A DNA stretch of 39,233 nucleotides from an uncultured Peptostreptococcaceae bacterium. GTDB lineage: Bacteria; Bacillota; Clostridia; Tissierellales; Peptoniphilaceae. The stretch covers positions 1-39,233 of the forward strand of contig CAMYOU010000012.1 of assembly GCA_947283485.1 (NCBI GenBank). Reading direction: 5' to 3'. The position numbers were made by a program, and so were the translations under genes. Shown piece after piece: positions 14,477 to 22,477 of this stretch. Position 1 is the stretch's first letter. Each line of letters starts with the position of its first letter. The notes below the pieces were generated by a model. That model saw only the letters and a program-made list of their open reading frames with translations, was not told the DNA's origin and did not search any database.

Positions 14477-15024
14477 GTCCGTATAAAAAACTCCCCTCGG
14501 TCTTCTTTGCCGGCTTTTGGCTGCGACTTGTCGCCTATACTATTGACGGCATCGTCCTCTGGGGTATCAAGAGGATCCTCATTAATCCCCTCTCGGCACT
14601 TTTCGCATTCCCCGTCGAGAAACACTTCCCCTCCGTCTACTCCGTGCTCGCGCTCATCACGACGCTCGCCTATTTTGTCCTTATGACCCTCTACTGCGAC
14701 GGACAAACCCTCGGCAAAATGATCGTCGGTGTGCGCGTCGTATCGCTCAAGGATGAGAAACTCGGCTGGAAAGACGCGCTCGTGCGCGAAGGTGCCATGC
14801 GCGCCGTCCAGATTCTCATCTGGCCTCTCTATCTCATGATCCCCTTCACCGAGCGACATGCTTCCATCGGCGACCTCTTCGCCGACACCGGCGTCGTCGT
14901 CGATCGCATGTTCCTCGCCAAACCGTATTTCAGACGGACATTTGAAGAAGAGACGAACACGAGCGGAACGAACACCCTGGACACGATGACGGAAGAAACA
15001 ACAGAAGAAACAAAAACATGCTAA
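14473..15024 (+). CDS. RDD family membrane protein
   Basis: A 183-residue membrane protein. It carries the RDD-type opening (FWLRLVAYTIDGIVLWGI, with R and D in place) and the typical second part DGQTLGKMIVGVRVVSLKDEKLGWKDALVRE, then FADTGVVVDR. Three to four hydrophobic segments are present. A Thr/Glu-rich hydrophilic tail follows residue 155. RDD proteins are of varied or unknown function (some act as ion antiporters). It overlaps sppA by four bases and ends the operon. Confidence 0.88.
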   Translation: MSPYKKLPSVFFAGFWLRLVAYTIDGIVLWGIKRILINPLSALFAFPVEKHFPSVYSVLALITTLAYFVLMTLYCDGQTLGKMIVGVRVVSLKDEKLGWKDALVREGAMRAVQILIWPLYLMIPFTERHASIGDLFADTGVVVDRMFLAKPYFRRTFEEETNTSGTNTLDTMTEETTEETKTC

Positions 15025-15027
15025 TAC

Positions 15028-15062
15028 AAAACGGCGACGCACGAAAGCATCGCCGTTTTTCA
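15028..15062 (+). terminator. Terminator after the RDD gene
   Basis: Stem AAAACGGCGACGC / GCATCGCCGTTTT with one mismatch around ACGAAA, followed by T residues. Confidence 0.8.
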
Positions 15063-15121
15063 TTTGCTTTTGAATCAAAAAACGCGACCGCCACGGACAG
15101 GCGAGCGCGACCGATCGGGCA

Positions 15122-15154
15122 CAAAAAAACTCGGGGATATGCCCCGAGTTTTTG
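15122..15154 (-). terminator. Terminator of surface protein gene 2
   Basis: Stem AAACTCGGGG / CCCCGAGTTT with a short ATATG loop and a minus-strand T-run, placed as in the paralogue. Confidence 0.85.
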
Positions 15155-15160
15155 ATTTTG

Positions 15161-17191
15161 CTATTTCCCCGCGCCCGCTTTCGGAATCGTCGGAATCACG
15201 GGTAAAGATACGCGCGGTACGGGAACGGTGAGACGCGGTGTCGGCATCGGTGCCGGTTTCGGTTCCTCGCCCTCCCACACGGCGACAAAAGTTTCTCCGC
15301 CGGGTTTTACAACATAGGGATAGTCCGGTTGATACTCGGCATCCGTGCCTTTCCACGCGATAAATTTGTACCCCTCGCGCGTCGGTGCCGCGGGCAGATG
15401 GAAAATCTTCCCGACCGCCACTTCAAAGAACTTTCTTCCCGTCGCGCCGTCCGAGAATGTTCCGCCGTTCGGATCGACGATGATCTTTTCGATGATCGGC
15501 GGTTTCGGCGGTTTCTCTTCTTTTTCCCATTGTGCGATAAACGTATGATTGTCTTTTACCGTATAGTCATCGCCCGGACGATACTCGGAACCTTTCCAAT
15601 ACGTAAATGTATATCCGCGTCTCGTCGGTGCTTCCCTGATCTTGATGTTTTCATCGACCGAATATTCTACCGTCTTGATTTTTTTGCCGTCGTTAAATCT
15701 TCCGCCGTTGGCATCGTAAGTGATGAGTCTCCGATCGTTTTGATAATTGATGTCGTAGTTGTTTAGGAGACTCTTCTTCGTCAGTTTCCCATGCTCCACA
15801 TCCGAGTCCGGATGAAACTTGAGATTTGTAAATGCTTCATGGTTCCTCGGCGGCGTGAAAAGTCCATTCCCAGCCGTATTGCCTTGGAATAGCGTCTTCT
15901 CGTCAATCGTTACATTCTTGTAGGCGTTGGGGTCATCGATTTCATATGCGTATTGATGCCGGTGATCTGCAATTGCCCCGCCATCACGTTGCGCATAGTT
16001 CATAAGAAAACGCGATCCCTTGATATCCAACGAATCTTTCGCATAGATTGCACCGCCATCTGTTGCTGCTTGATTTTTCTCAAAGAGCGAATCAGATATC
16101 GTCATTTCTTGATTCGCCATGATAGCACCGCCAAAAAATGCCATGTTGTCCTTGAACTGAGCCTTTTGAATGGAACTTTTCTTTGCTAGGATGGCACCGC
16201 CTTGAGCTGCACGATTTTCCATAAAAGTGCCACCCGTAATATAAAGTTCACCATAAGATGCAATTGCGCCTCCATAGGTAGCTTTGTTGCCCTTAAAAGT
16301 GCCACCGCTGATATTTACGGTTCCCCTAGAAAAGATTACGCCGCCAAACTTCTTGCTCTCATTGTTCTTAAATGTTCCGCCATTGATATTTAGTGTGCAT
16401 CCAGCGTCACGGAGGCTTATTACGCCGGGTTGATTCCCTGCTTCATTTACACTGCGATTGTCCCAAACCATAACCCCGTCCTCAATATTGAGCGTTGAGT
16501 TGCCGGATAAATAAATCGCCGGGCCGTCCAGATCCGGATTGTCTACAAAATTTTGAAATACAGTTCCTTTGGCAAGTGTCAGTTCCGCATTTCCCGTCAT
16601 AAAAGTGAACTGCGTCTGATTGCCGCCGTCAAGAATCACATTTTTTACCGTGAGTTTGCAGTTGTTATAAAGGCTCAAAAAGTCTCTCCGAGGTTCATCG
16701 GATAATTTTCTCGTAAGTTGAAACCGATTCTCCCCTGCTGATTGCAAGAGCATATTGACATTACTTTTTCCCCAGAGTGCTTCTGTTCCCGGAATTGTAT
16801 AATCGTGATTCATCGTGATGATATAGAGATTCTCAAGTTTTTCTTGCTCGCATGCCCCAACCGCTTCATAAAACGTATCATACTCGCCGACGGGTTCTTC
16901 CGGTGCGTTCGGATTGCCCACCGCCCGTTTGGTGACGGTAAACGTCTTTTGTGCGCCTACGGGTTCACCTTGTGCGGCGGTGGTATTCTCGTCTGCGATT
17001 GCGAGGGGTTCCCTCTCGGTCGTCTCCGTCGTCTCCGTCGTTTCCGTCGTCTCCGTCTCTTGTGCTTTGATCTCTTGGGGTGCGCTTTCCTCGACAGCTC
17101 TTTCCTCCGCCCGTGCCGTGGCGGGTGCGAGTGCGCCGAAGAGGAGCATCAGTGCCACGAGGATTGCGGTCGTTCGTTTGATCCCTTTCAT
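15161..17191 (-). CDS. Secreted surface protein 2, paralogue of the 857-residue protein
   Basis: A 676-residue secreted protein with the same plan as the upstream paralogue. Signal peptide 1-28 (ARA|E cleavage), a Glu/Thr linker with a TET-type tandem repeat, then about seven FxxN...GGAI units (FKGNKATYGGAIAS, FMENRAAQGGAILA, FKDNMAFFGGAIMA, FEKNQAATDGGAIYA). Two InlB-like repeats follow, and a Pro-rich tail ending IPTIPKAGAGK. The last 120 or so residues are almost identical to the paralogue; the middle is diverged and AT-richer. The ATG at 17191 follows AAGGAGGTAAGG. No sortase or S-layer anchor is recognisable. Probably an adhesin or antigen; the function is inferred from architecture only. 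Confidence 0.85.
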   Translation of the reverse strand: MKGIKRTTAILVALMLLFGALAPATARAEERAVEESAPQEIKAQETETTETTETTETTEREPLAIADENTTAAQGEPVGAQKTFTVTKRAVGNPNAPEEPVGEYDTFYEAVGACEQEKLENLYIITMNHDYTIPGTEALWGKSNVNMLLQSAGENRFQLTRKLSDEPRRDFLSLYNNCKLTVKNVILDGGNQTQFTFMTGNAELTLAKGTVFQNFVDNPDLDGPAIYLSGNSTLNIEDGVMVWDNRSVNEAGNQPGVISLRDAGCTLNINGGTFKNNESKKFGGVIFSRGTVNISGGTFKGNKATYGGAIASYGELYITGGTFMENRAAQGGAILAKKSSIQKAQFKDNMAFFGGAIMANQEMTISDSLFEKNQAATDGGAIYAKDSLDIKGSRFLMNYAQRDGGAIADHRHQYAYEIDDPNAYKNVTIDEKTLFQGNTAGNGLFTPPRNHEAFTNLKFHPDSDVEHGKLTKKSLLNNYDINYQNDRRLITYDANGGRFNDGKKIKTVEYSVDENIKIREAPTRRGYTFTYWKGSEYRPGDDYTVKDNHTFIAQWEKEEKPPKPPIIEKIIVDPNGGTFSDGATGRKFFEVAVGKIFHLPAAPTREGYKFIAWKGTDAEYQPDYPYVVKPGGETFVAVWEGEEPKPAPMPTPRLTVPVPRVSLPVIPTIPKAGAGK
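17019..17059 (-). repeat. In-frame 9-bp tandem repeat in surface protein 2
   Basis: GTCGTCTCC-type units repeat with a 9-base period for about four and a half copies and encode (TET)n after the signal peptide. Copy changes would keep the frame. Confidence 0.75.
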
Positions 17192-17277
17192 TCCTTACCT
17201 CCTTGTACGAGCGTCATGTCCGATCGCCCTTGCCGATCGGGCTTTCAGATTGATTTACACTGTCCTTTTGTGCGTAC

Positions 17278-17315
17278 AGTATATCAATTTTCTCGCCAAT
17301 TGAATACCCCCCCCC
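17278..17315 (-). promoter_or_regulatory. Promoter of surface protein 2 with G9 tract
   Basis: On the minus strand: extended -10 TGATATACT (TATACT at 17278-17283), TATTCA at -35 (17301-17306), and directly upstream a run of nine G (17307-17315). The paralogue has GGGG in the same place. A homopolymer touching the -35 could vary by slippage and alter expression. Confidence 0.55.
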
Positions 17316-17465
17316 GGTAAAAATCGCATTTGAAGATGTTTTCGTTCTATCGTTTGGAACCATGGCGTGTGGGTCGGTCTTTTTGCGATCTTTTTCTGAT
17401 GCCCGATGTGCGTCCGTTGAGCCTCGAATTTCGCGGGGTACGTTTTCGCTTGCGGTTTTTTCCGT

Positions 17466-17487
17466 TATACTATAGGTATCTTATAGT
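17466..17487 (+). promoter_or_regulatory. -10 box and inverted repeat of the ThrE operon
   Basis: TATACT (17466-17471) overlaps the inverted repeat ACTATA (17469-17474) / TATAGT (17482-17487), a possible operator. The -35 (TTTTCG at 17443-17448) is weak. A GAGGTGA ribosome site follows. Confidence 0.45.
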
Positions 17488-17499
17488 TGAGGTGATGTC

Positions 17500-18261
17500 A
17501 TGGAGCTTACGAGGGAACAGGTGATGCGGATCGCGCTCTCTGCGGGGGAGGTTCTCATCGCTTCGGGTGCGGAGGTCGTGCGCACGGAGGGGACGATTCA
17601 TCGGATTCTCGTTTCGCGCGGTTACGACAAAGTGCAGGCTTTTGTCACGCCGACGGTGATTTTGCTCACGTCGGACGGCAAGGAGTCGATGAGTTTTCTT
17701 CGGAATATCAAAGTGCGCGGGAGTGATCTCTATCGCATTGCGCTCATCAATGATTTTTCGCGTTATTTTGTACGTCACGAGATGTCATATGAGGAGGCGA
17801 CGGCGCGTCTGGAGCAGATCGCGGGGGCGCGTACGTATCATCCGCTCGTGATGGCGGCGGGCGGCGCGGTAGGTTCAAGCGCGTTCCTCCTCTTAATCGG
17901 CGGGACGACTGCGGATCTCATCCCGTGCTTTCTCACGGCGTTTCTCTCGGTGCTCTTGCTCTTTTACATTCCGTCGAATGCGCCGGTGCTCATGTATCTC
18001 GTGGTCGGTGTACTGATCGGGATCATGGGGCATGTGCTTCCGTGGGTGGGGATCGGACACGATGCCAATCGCATTATCATCGGTGCGATGTTGCCGTTCT
18101 TGCCGGGTGTGCCGTTTACGAACGGAGTACGCGATTTTATGTACGGGGATCTCATCAGCGGCACGAGTCGCATCAACGAGTCGCTCATCATGATTGTGGC
18201 GTTAAGTTTCGGCGCGGGTCTCGTGGTTGCGGTACGCGCTTTTCTGGGAGGTGCGCTATGA
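17500..18261 (+). CDS. Threonine/serine exporter ThrE-type, N-terminal half (DUF1212)
   Basis: A 253-residue protein of the ThrE family. Residues 1-100 are the soluble DUF1212 part (MRIALSAGEVLIASGAEVVRTEGTIHRIL...TPTVILLTSDG), followed by about five membrane segments from residue 115, including the conserved GVPFTNGVRDFMYGDLISG loop near residue 205. In Corynebacterium ThrE this is the N-terminal half of one protein that exports threonine and serine. Here the second half is a separate gene overlapping by four bases. The substrate is inferred from the family. Confidence 0.9.
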   Translation: MELTREQVMRIALSAGEVLIASGAEVVRTEGTIHRILVSRGYDKVQAFVTPTVILLTSDGKESMSFLRNIKVRGSDLYRIALINDFSRYFVRHEMSYEEATARLEQIAGARTYHPLVMAAGGAVGSSAFLLLIGGTTADLIPCFLTAFLSVLLLFYIPSNAPVLMYLVVGVLIGIMGHVLPWVGIGHDANRIIIGAMLPFLPGVPFTNGVRDFMYGDLISGTSRINESLIMIVALSFGAGLVVAVRAFLGGAL

Positions 18262-18719
18262 GTTATCCTTTGCAGTTTTTGATCTCGTTTATCACGACGC
18301 TCGGGTTCTCCTATTTTTTCCAAGTGCGTCGTCGCGCGCTCCTCAGTGCGTCGTTCGCAGGGGCGATGGGCTGGGTCTTGTGCGCGTATTGTGTGGATCA
18401 CGGCATGAGTCTCATCTTCGCAAATTTTTTCGCGGCACTTCTCATCGCATTCTTGGCGGAGATCTTCGCACGATTTGAAAAAAATCCGGTCACGATCTAC
18501 ATCGTGCCGGGGATTCTCCCTTTGGTGCCGGGTTTTCGCATCTACTATATGATGAATTTCTTCGTCGAGGGGAATCTCGAGGCGGGGATTGAGCAGGGGA
18601 TCTCGGCGTTCTTCATCGCGCTCGCGCTCGCGCTGGGGATCATTGCGATTTCCGCTTTTGCCAAAATTTTATTCCCTGCACCCCCGATCGTGCGGTACAA
18701 AAAGGAGGAACTCTCATGA
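18258..18719 (+). CDS. Threonine/serine exporter ThrE-type, C-terminal half
   Basis: A 153-residue membrane protein corresponding to the C-terminal half of ThrE (ThrE_2/DUF3815). About five hydrophobic segments are visible; the family motif is VTIYIVPGILPLVPGFRIYYMM (residues about 77-98), equivalent to the PGVPFTNG loop of the first half. The start at 18258 overlaps the upstream stop as ATGA; an upstream in-frame ATG at 17925 lies inside the first gene and is not used. The two proteins probably form one exporter. Confidence 0.9.
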   Translation: MSYPLQFLISFITTLGFSYFFQVRRRALLSASFAGAMGWVLCAYCVDHGMSLIFANFFAALLIAFLAEIFARFEKNPVTIYIVPGILPLVPGFRIYYMMNFFVEGNLEAGIEQGISAFFIALALALGIIAISAFAKILFPAPPIVRYKKEELS

Positions 18720-19621
18720 AACTTGTCGTCATCGAACCGATCGGCATTGAGAAGTCGCGAATCGAAGAAGTGCTCGCCGAGGTTCTGCCGGACGTCGAAG
18801 TCGTCGTCTATGAGGATCGTGCCGAGGGAGATGCGCTCCTTCGCCGCGGGATGGATGCGGATTGGATCCTCGTTGCCAATCAAAAAATCGCGCCCGAGAT
18901 CTATCGCGCGTGGACACGTCTTTCGCATCTCTTCGTCGCTTTTACGGGGCTCGATCATATCCCGATGGAGGAACTCCGCTCGCGCGGGGTCTCGATCGAT
19001 CATGCGTCGGGATATAGCGACATCGCCGTCTCGGAGCATGTCATCGCGCTCGTACTCGCGTATTTTCGTCGAATTCCCGAGAACGACACGCGGACGCGGA
19101 CGGGCGGCATAGAGACCGTTCCGGGCGAAGAGATTGCGGGGAAGACGGTCGGGATCATCGGTCTCGGAAACATCGGCAGGCGCACGGCAAAACTTTTTCT
19201 TGCGTTCGGCGCGCGCGTTCTTTTCTACAATCGCTCGGAAAAATCGCTCGACGGTGCCGAGTCGGTTTCGCTCGATACGCTTCTTCGCGAGAGCGACATC
19301 GTAAGTCTCCATCTCCCGCTGAGTGATAAGACGACGGGTTTTATTGGCGACGCGGAACTCTCCAAGACGAAAGCATCCGCCGTACTCGTCAACTGCGCTC
19401 GCGGGGCAATCGTCGAAGAAGCGGCTCTCACGCGTGCGCTTTCTGAGAAACGGATTCGCGCTGCCCTCCTCGATGTCTTCACGGACGAACCGCCGATTGC
19501 CAAGCGACCGCTTCTCACATCGACCGATACGCTCTTGACGCCGCATATCGCGTTTTTCACACGAGAGGCACTGGAGAGAAGATTTGCGATTCTCATCGAA
19601 AAAATGCGTGTCGCTCGTTAA
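18716..19621 (+). CDS. D-isomer specific 2-hydroxyacid dehydrogenase
   Basis: A 301-residue NAD-dependent dehydrogenase of the D-2-hydroxyacid family (lactate, glycerate, phosphoglycerate and similar). The Rossmann nucleotide-binding motif is GKTVGIIGLGNIGRRTAKLF (GxGxxG near residue 148). The catalytic Arg is in VNCARGAIVEE, the Glu in LDVFTDEPP and the His in LLTPHIAFF. The family's usual Asp/Arg NAD-selectivity position is occupied by YNRSEKS. No regulatory ACT domain, so not a classical SerA. It overlaps the exporter gene by four bases (ATGA), which suggests a link with hydroxy- or amino-acid overflow. The exact substrate is not known. Confidence 0.92.
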   Translation: MKLVVIEPIGIEKSRIEEVLAEVLPDVEVVVYEDRAEGDALLRRGMDADWILVANQKIAPEIYRAWTRLSHLFVAFTGLDHIPMEELRSRGVSIDHASGYSDIAVSEHVIALVLAYFRRIPENDTRTRTGGIETVPGEEIAGKTVGIIGLGNIGRRTAKLFLAFGARVLFYNRSEKSLDGAESVSLDTLLRESDIVSLHLPLSDKTTGFIGDAELSKTKASAVLVNCARGAIVEEAALTRALSEKRIRAALLDVFTDEPPIAKRPLLTSTDTLLTPHIAFFTREALERRFAILIEKMRVAR

Positions 19622-19635
19622 ATCCACATGCACAC

Positions 19636-19665
19636 AAAAACCGCGTTCTCGAAAACGCGGTTTTT
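19636..19665. terminator. Bidirectional terminator
   Basis: AAAAACCGCGTT (19636-19647) / AACGCGGTTTTT (19654-19665), a perfect 12-bp stem with A- and T-runs on both sides, between the convergent dehydrogenase and cdaR genes. Confidence 0.92.
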
Positions 19666-19695
19666 GATTGGTTCTAATGTTGCGATTCGTTCGTC

Positions 19696-20892
19696 TTAGT
19701 CGATGCGGATGTGCATGGTCTCCGGCATGATCGAGAGAATCTCGACGTTCGGAATCTTTTCGACGTGGATCGAGACGCGATGTTCGCCTTTCCCGAGCCC
19801 CGCGGCGTTCACTTTCATCGCGACGTTCTTACTCGACCAATTGTCGATGAGCGATTTGTCGCCGCGAATGCGCACGCGTGCAAAACCTTTGGACAAGATC
19901 TCGGGCGTCGTCGCGCCTTCGACTTTGATCGCCGAATACGGCACGAGGATGTCTTTCTCGATTTCCTTGTCGACGACAAAATCACAGTACACGGCTTCGC
20001 CGTCCCCGTAGAGTTCAACGCCGTCGGGGAGTACGAGTGCGAGTTTGACTTTGGTATCGTCGCGAATCGACGAAAGATCGATCGGTGCGCTCTTGAGAAG
20101 TTTGAGTTTGGATAAATCGTCGACGCTGCCCATGACCTTCACGGTCTTCGGTGTCACGGTCTTACCGATAAGTGTCACGCCGTCGGGGAGCGTCCCCGTG
20201 GTCACGACTTCGACCGGCACTTCTCGCATATGGCGAATCTCCGCCGTCACGCTCACGTATTCCTGAGACAAAGTCACGCCGTCAACGGGATTGCCGTCTT
20301 CATCGAGTGCCGCAAGCTCGACGTTCTGGGTCTTCGATTTGGTCTCCCCCTGGAGATCGAGGGTCGCCACAACTTGCGTGACAAGTGCAATCTTCGAGGA
20401 AGGACCTTCGATGCGCACTTCTTTGGGCGTCGAGGTCGTGCTTTTGAGGATAAAATCATCCGGCAGTTTCTCCGCCAAACGGACGGTAATCGGGATCGAT
20501 TTTTTGACGACGCTCTCGAGTTTCACCGTGATTTCCGGCTTGTCGATACGTTTGATATCGACGGCGGAAGGTTTGTCCACGCGCACGCGAAGATTGTGCG
20601 AGCCTTCTTTCATCACTTCGGAAAGGTCGATCTTCGGTCTGAGATCTTTTGCAGACATGCGATTTAATTCATTGCGTTTTGCCTCGACGAGGACATTGAC
20701 CGTGGGGTTCTTCGGTTCCATGAGGACGAGCCGCGCATCCGAAAGGCGTCCGACGCCCGTGATTTCCACGGGTACGGCGGTAAATTCAAAGCTCTTCACG
20801 GGGTTCTTATCCTGCATGACGTAATACCATGCGAGGATGGCGATGAGTAACGCCATGAGTTTGATGCTGAGATTATTCCTGAGGCTTTTCAT
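19696..20892 (-). CDS. cdaR: YbbR-domain protein CdaR, regulator of c-di-AMP synthase
   Basis: A 398-residue membrane-anchored extracytoplasmic protein. One N-terminal membrane segment (SIKLMALLIAILAWYYVMQ) is followed by about four YbbR-type repeats, each with a P-x-x-V-x-V-x-G/E pattern (KNPTVNVLVEAKR, TPKEVRIEGPSS, TPKTVKVMGSVD). CdaR binds CdaA and modulates c-di-AMP production in Firmicutes. The start is the ATG at 20892, seven bases after AGGAGG; the ATG at 20898 is only one base from it. It overlaps the 3' end of cdaA by 20 bases. The usual third gene glmM does not follow; a terminator does. Confidence 0.92.
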   Translation of the reverse strand: MKSLRNNLSIKLMALLIAILAWYYVMQDKNPVKSFEFTAVPVEITGVGRLSDARLVLMEPKNPTVNVLVEAKRNELNRMSAKDLRPKIDLSEVMKEGSHNLRVRVDKPSAVDIKRIDKPEITVKLESVVKKSIPITVRLAEKLPDDFILKSTTSTPKEVRIEGPSSKIALVTQVVATLDLQGETKSKTQNVELAALDEDGNPVDGVTLSQEYVSVTAEIRHMREVPVEVVTTGTLPDGVTLIGKTVTPKTVKVMGSVDDLSKLKLLKSAPIDLSSIRDDTKVKLALVLPDGVELYGDGEAVYCDFVVDKEIEKDILVPYSAIKVEGATTPEILSKGFARVRIRGDKSLIDNWSSKNVAMKVNAAGLGKGEHRVSIHVEKIPNVEILSIMPETMHIRID

Positions 20893-21706
20893 CGTCATTC
20901 CTCCTCAGACTCCCGAATAGGAGATCGTCCTTGCGAAAGGCGTCAAAGAGTTGCTTGCGGAGCGTCTCTTCATCGAGATGTCGGCTGATCTTGCCACGCT
21001 CGGCAATGCTGATGGCACCCGTCTCTTCGCTGACGATTAAAGAAATCGCGTCCGACCGTTCCGTCACGCCGATGGCGGCGCGGTGCCTCGTCCCGAGTTC
21101 GCGCGGGAGATCCTTGTTTTCCGTCAGTGGCAAAATGCACGCCGCGGCGATGATTCTGCCATCCCTGATGATGAGTGCTCCGTCGTGTAGAGGCGTGTTG
21201 GGGATAAAGATATTGATCAGTAGCTCCATCGAAATGGACGCATCGATCGCCGTACCCGTCTCGATGATTTCTCCGAGTCCCGTCTTCTTCTCAAAGACGA
21301 TGAGCGCGCCGATTTTTTGACGCGAAAGACTCAGGCATGCGCGCACGATCTCGTCGACATCGCGCTCCGTCGAGGTTTCGCCCGACGATCGGAAGCCCTG
21401 CTTCCAGACATTGGATCGTCCGAGATTCTCAAGCGCACGTCTAAGTTCGGGCTGAAAGACGATGATGATCGCAATCGCGCCCAAATTGAGCAATTCTTCG
21501 AGTAACCAGTTAATCGTATAAAAACGGACGAGATCCGAGCCGGTGATCTTTGCAAACAGAAAGAGAATGATGATGCCCTTCATGAGTTGCTCGCCGCGCG
21601 TCTCTTTGAGCATCAAAAACAGGCGGTAAAAAACCACCGCCACAATGAGAATATCGAGGATATCGCGGATGCCCACACCGCGTACGAGATTGAAAAAATG
21701 ATCCAT
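20873..21706 (-). CDS. cdaA: Diadenylate cyclase CdaA
   Basis: A 277-residue membrane-bound diadenylate cyclase that makes c-di-AMP from two ATP. Three N-terminal membrane segments (residues about 12-80) precede the DAC domain. The active-site motifs are LHDGALIIRDGRI (DGA, near residue 170) and GTRHRAAIGVTE (RHR, near 205), followed by VSEETGAIS. The start at 21706 has AAAGGAG seven bases upstream; an in-frame ATG at 21742 overlaps the -10 region. First gene of a two-gene operon with cdaR. Confidence 0.96.
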   Translation of the reverse strand: MDHFFNLVRGVGIRDILDILIVAVVFYRLFLMLKETRGEQLMKGIIILFLFAKITGSDLVRFYTINWLLEELLNLGAIAIIIVFQPELRRALENLGRSNVWKQGFRSSGETSTERDVDEIVRACLSLSRQKIGALIVFEKKTGLGEIIETGTAIDASISMELLINIFIPNTPLHDGALIIRDGRIIAAACILPLTENKDLPRELGTRHRAAIGVTERSDAISLIVSEETGAISIAERGKISRHLDEETLRKQLFDAFRKDDLLFGSLRRNDDEKPQE

Positions 21707-21725
21707 ACCGTTTCTCCTTTGTTTT

Positions 21726-21734
21726 ATTGTACCA
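21726..21734 (-). promoter_or_regulatory. Extended -10 promoter of cdaA-cdaR
   Basis: The minus strand reads TGGTACAAT, placed about 20 bases before the ATG at 21706; no strong -35. Confidence 0.5.
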
Positions 21735-21859
21735 CAGCTCAATCAATCCGCAAAAAAGCATGTGCAATTCTTTTTTTGCATGAGTGTTGCACTCTGCACG
21801 TGCTTCTTTTTTCCGAATGTCGCGCATTGTTGTATACTGATGAATAAAGGAGGGATTCG

Positions 21860-22372
21860 ATGGATTGGAAAACACTCATCGAAGCGCGCAAGAGTACGCG
21901 CGCGTACGAGTCCACGCCCGTGGACAAACAATTGCTCAGGGAAATTTTGGAAGAGGCGGCCTATGCGCCGAATGCCATGCACCGCAACACATGGCAGTTT
22001 ACGGCACTGACCGACGAGAAAAAGATTGCAAAACTCGTCGATGTTGTAAAATGCGCGACGGGACGAGAGGACTACACGATGTATCATCCGCCCGTGGTCG
22101 TCATCGTCTCGGACGAGAAGGACGACGTGAACGCGCGTGAGAACTGTGCGTGTGCGCTCACCTATCTCTTCCTCGCGGCGGCGAATCGCGGACTCGGCTC
22201 GGTCTGGATCAATCAATTAAAACATGAAGACGAGAAGGAATGCGTGCGCGCGTATCTCGACGAGATCGGCGTGCCGAAGGATCACATCGTGGGCGGTCTC
22301 GCCGTGATCGGATATCCCGCGCCGAGTGAAAAACCGCGTGCGGAGAAAAAAGCGACGATCAAGATTTTGTAA
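21860..22372 (+). CDS. Nitroreductase family protein
   Basis: A 170-residue flavin oxidoreductase of the nitroreductase superfamily, which acts as a dimer with FMN. The FMN-phosphate motif is at the N-terminus (EARKSTRAYESTPVDKQLLREILEEAAYAPNAMHRNTWQFT), and the second part has FLAAANRGLGSVWIN and VPKDHIVGGLAVIGYPA. The short length is typical of the small ferredoxin-less members found in clostridia. The start has AAAGGAGG upstream and a TATACT -10 at 21833-21838. Monocistronic, with a terminator. The substrate is unknown. Confidence 0.93.
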   Translation: MDWKTLIEARKSTRAYESTPVDKQLLREILEEAAYAPNAMHRNTWQFTALTDEKKIAKLVDVVKCATGREDYTMYHPPVVVIVSDEKDDVNARENCACALTYLFLAAANRGLGSVWINQLKHEDEKECVRAYLDEIGVPKDHIVGGLAVIGYPAPSEKPRAEKKATIKIL

Positions 22373-22380
22373 AAATTTGA

Positions 22381-22415
22381 AAAAAGCAGGTCTCTTTTTC
22401 GAAACCTGCTTTTGT
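22381..22415 (+). terminator. Terminator after nitroreductase gene
   Basis: Stem AAAAGCAGGT / ACCTGCTTTT around a TCTCTTTTTCGAA-like loop, followed by T residues. Confidence 0.85.
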
Positions 22416-22434
22416 TTTATCGAGATGCTTCCTG

Positions 22435-22440
22435 TATAAT
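22435..22440 (+). promoter_or_regulatory. -10 box of mgtE
   Basis: A perfect TATAAT 38 bases before the ATG, with a weak TTGTTT upstream at about 16 bases. No room for an M-box riboswitch, and none was seen. Confidence 0.5.
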
Positions 22441-22477
22441 AAATTTGTTTAGAATATTACGGAAAGGGGGTCATCGT

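Larger units (their letters stand above)
17192..17499. other. Divergent intergenic region between surface protein 2 and the ThrE operon
   Basis: It contains the surface protein promoter and C9/G9 tract (17278-17315) and the exporter promoter and inverted repeat (17466-17487). Between 17320 and 17440 nothing recognisable was seen. Confidence 0.5.

Noticed and set aside
18545..19633. Minus-strand open frame opposite the dehydrogenase
   Set aside because: It is a shadow of clear homologues on the plus strand, with Arg/Asp-rich non-protein-like composition.
22412..22477. Upstream in-frame extension of mgtE
   Set aside because: It contains the TATAAT box; the ATG at 22478 has the ribosome site and gives the usual family length.
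22441..22477. Magnesium riboswitch (M-box) before mgtE
   Set aside because: The space between the -10 and the ATG is far too short for that RNA.
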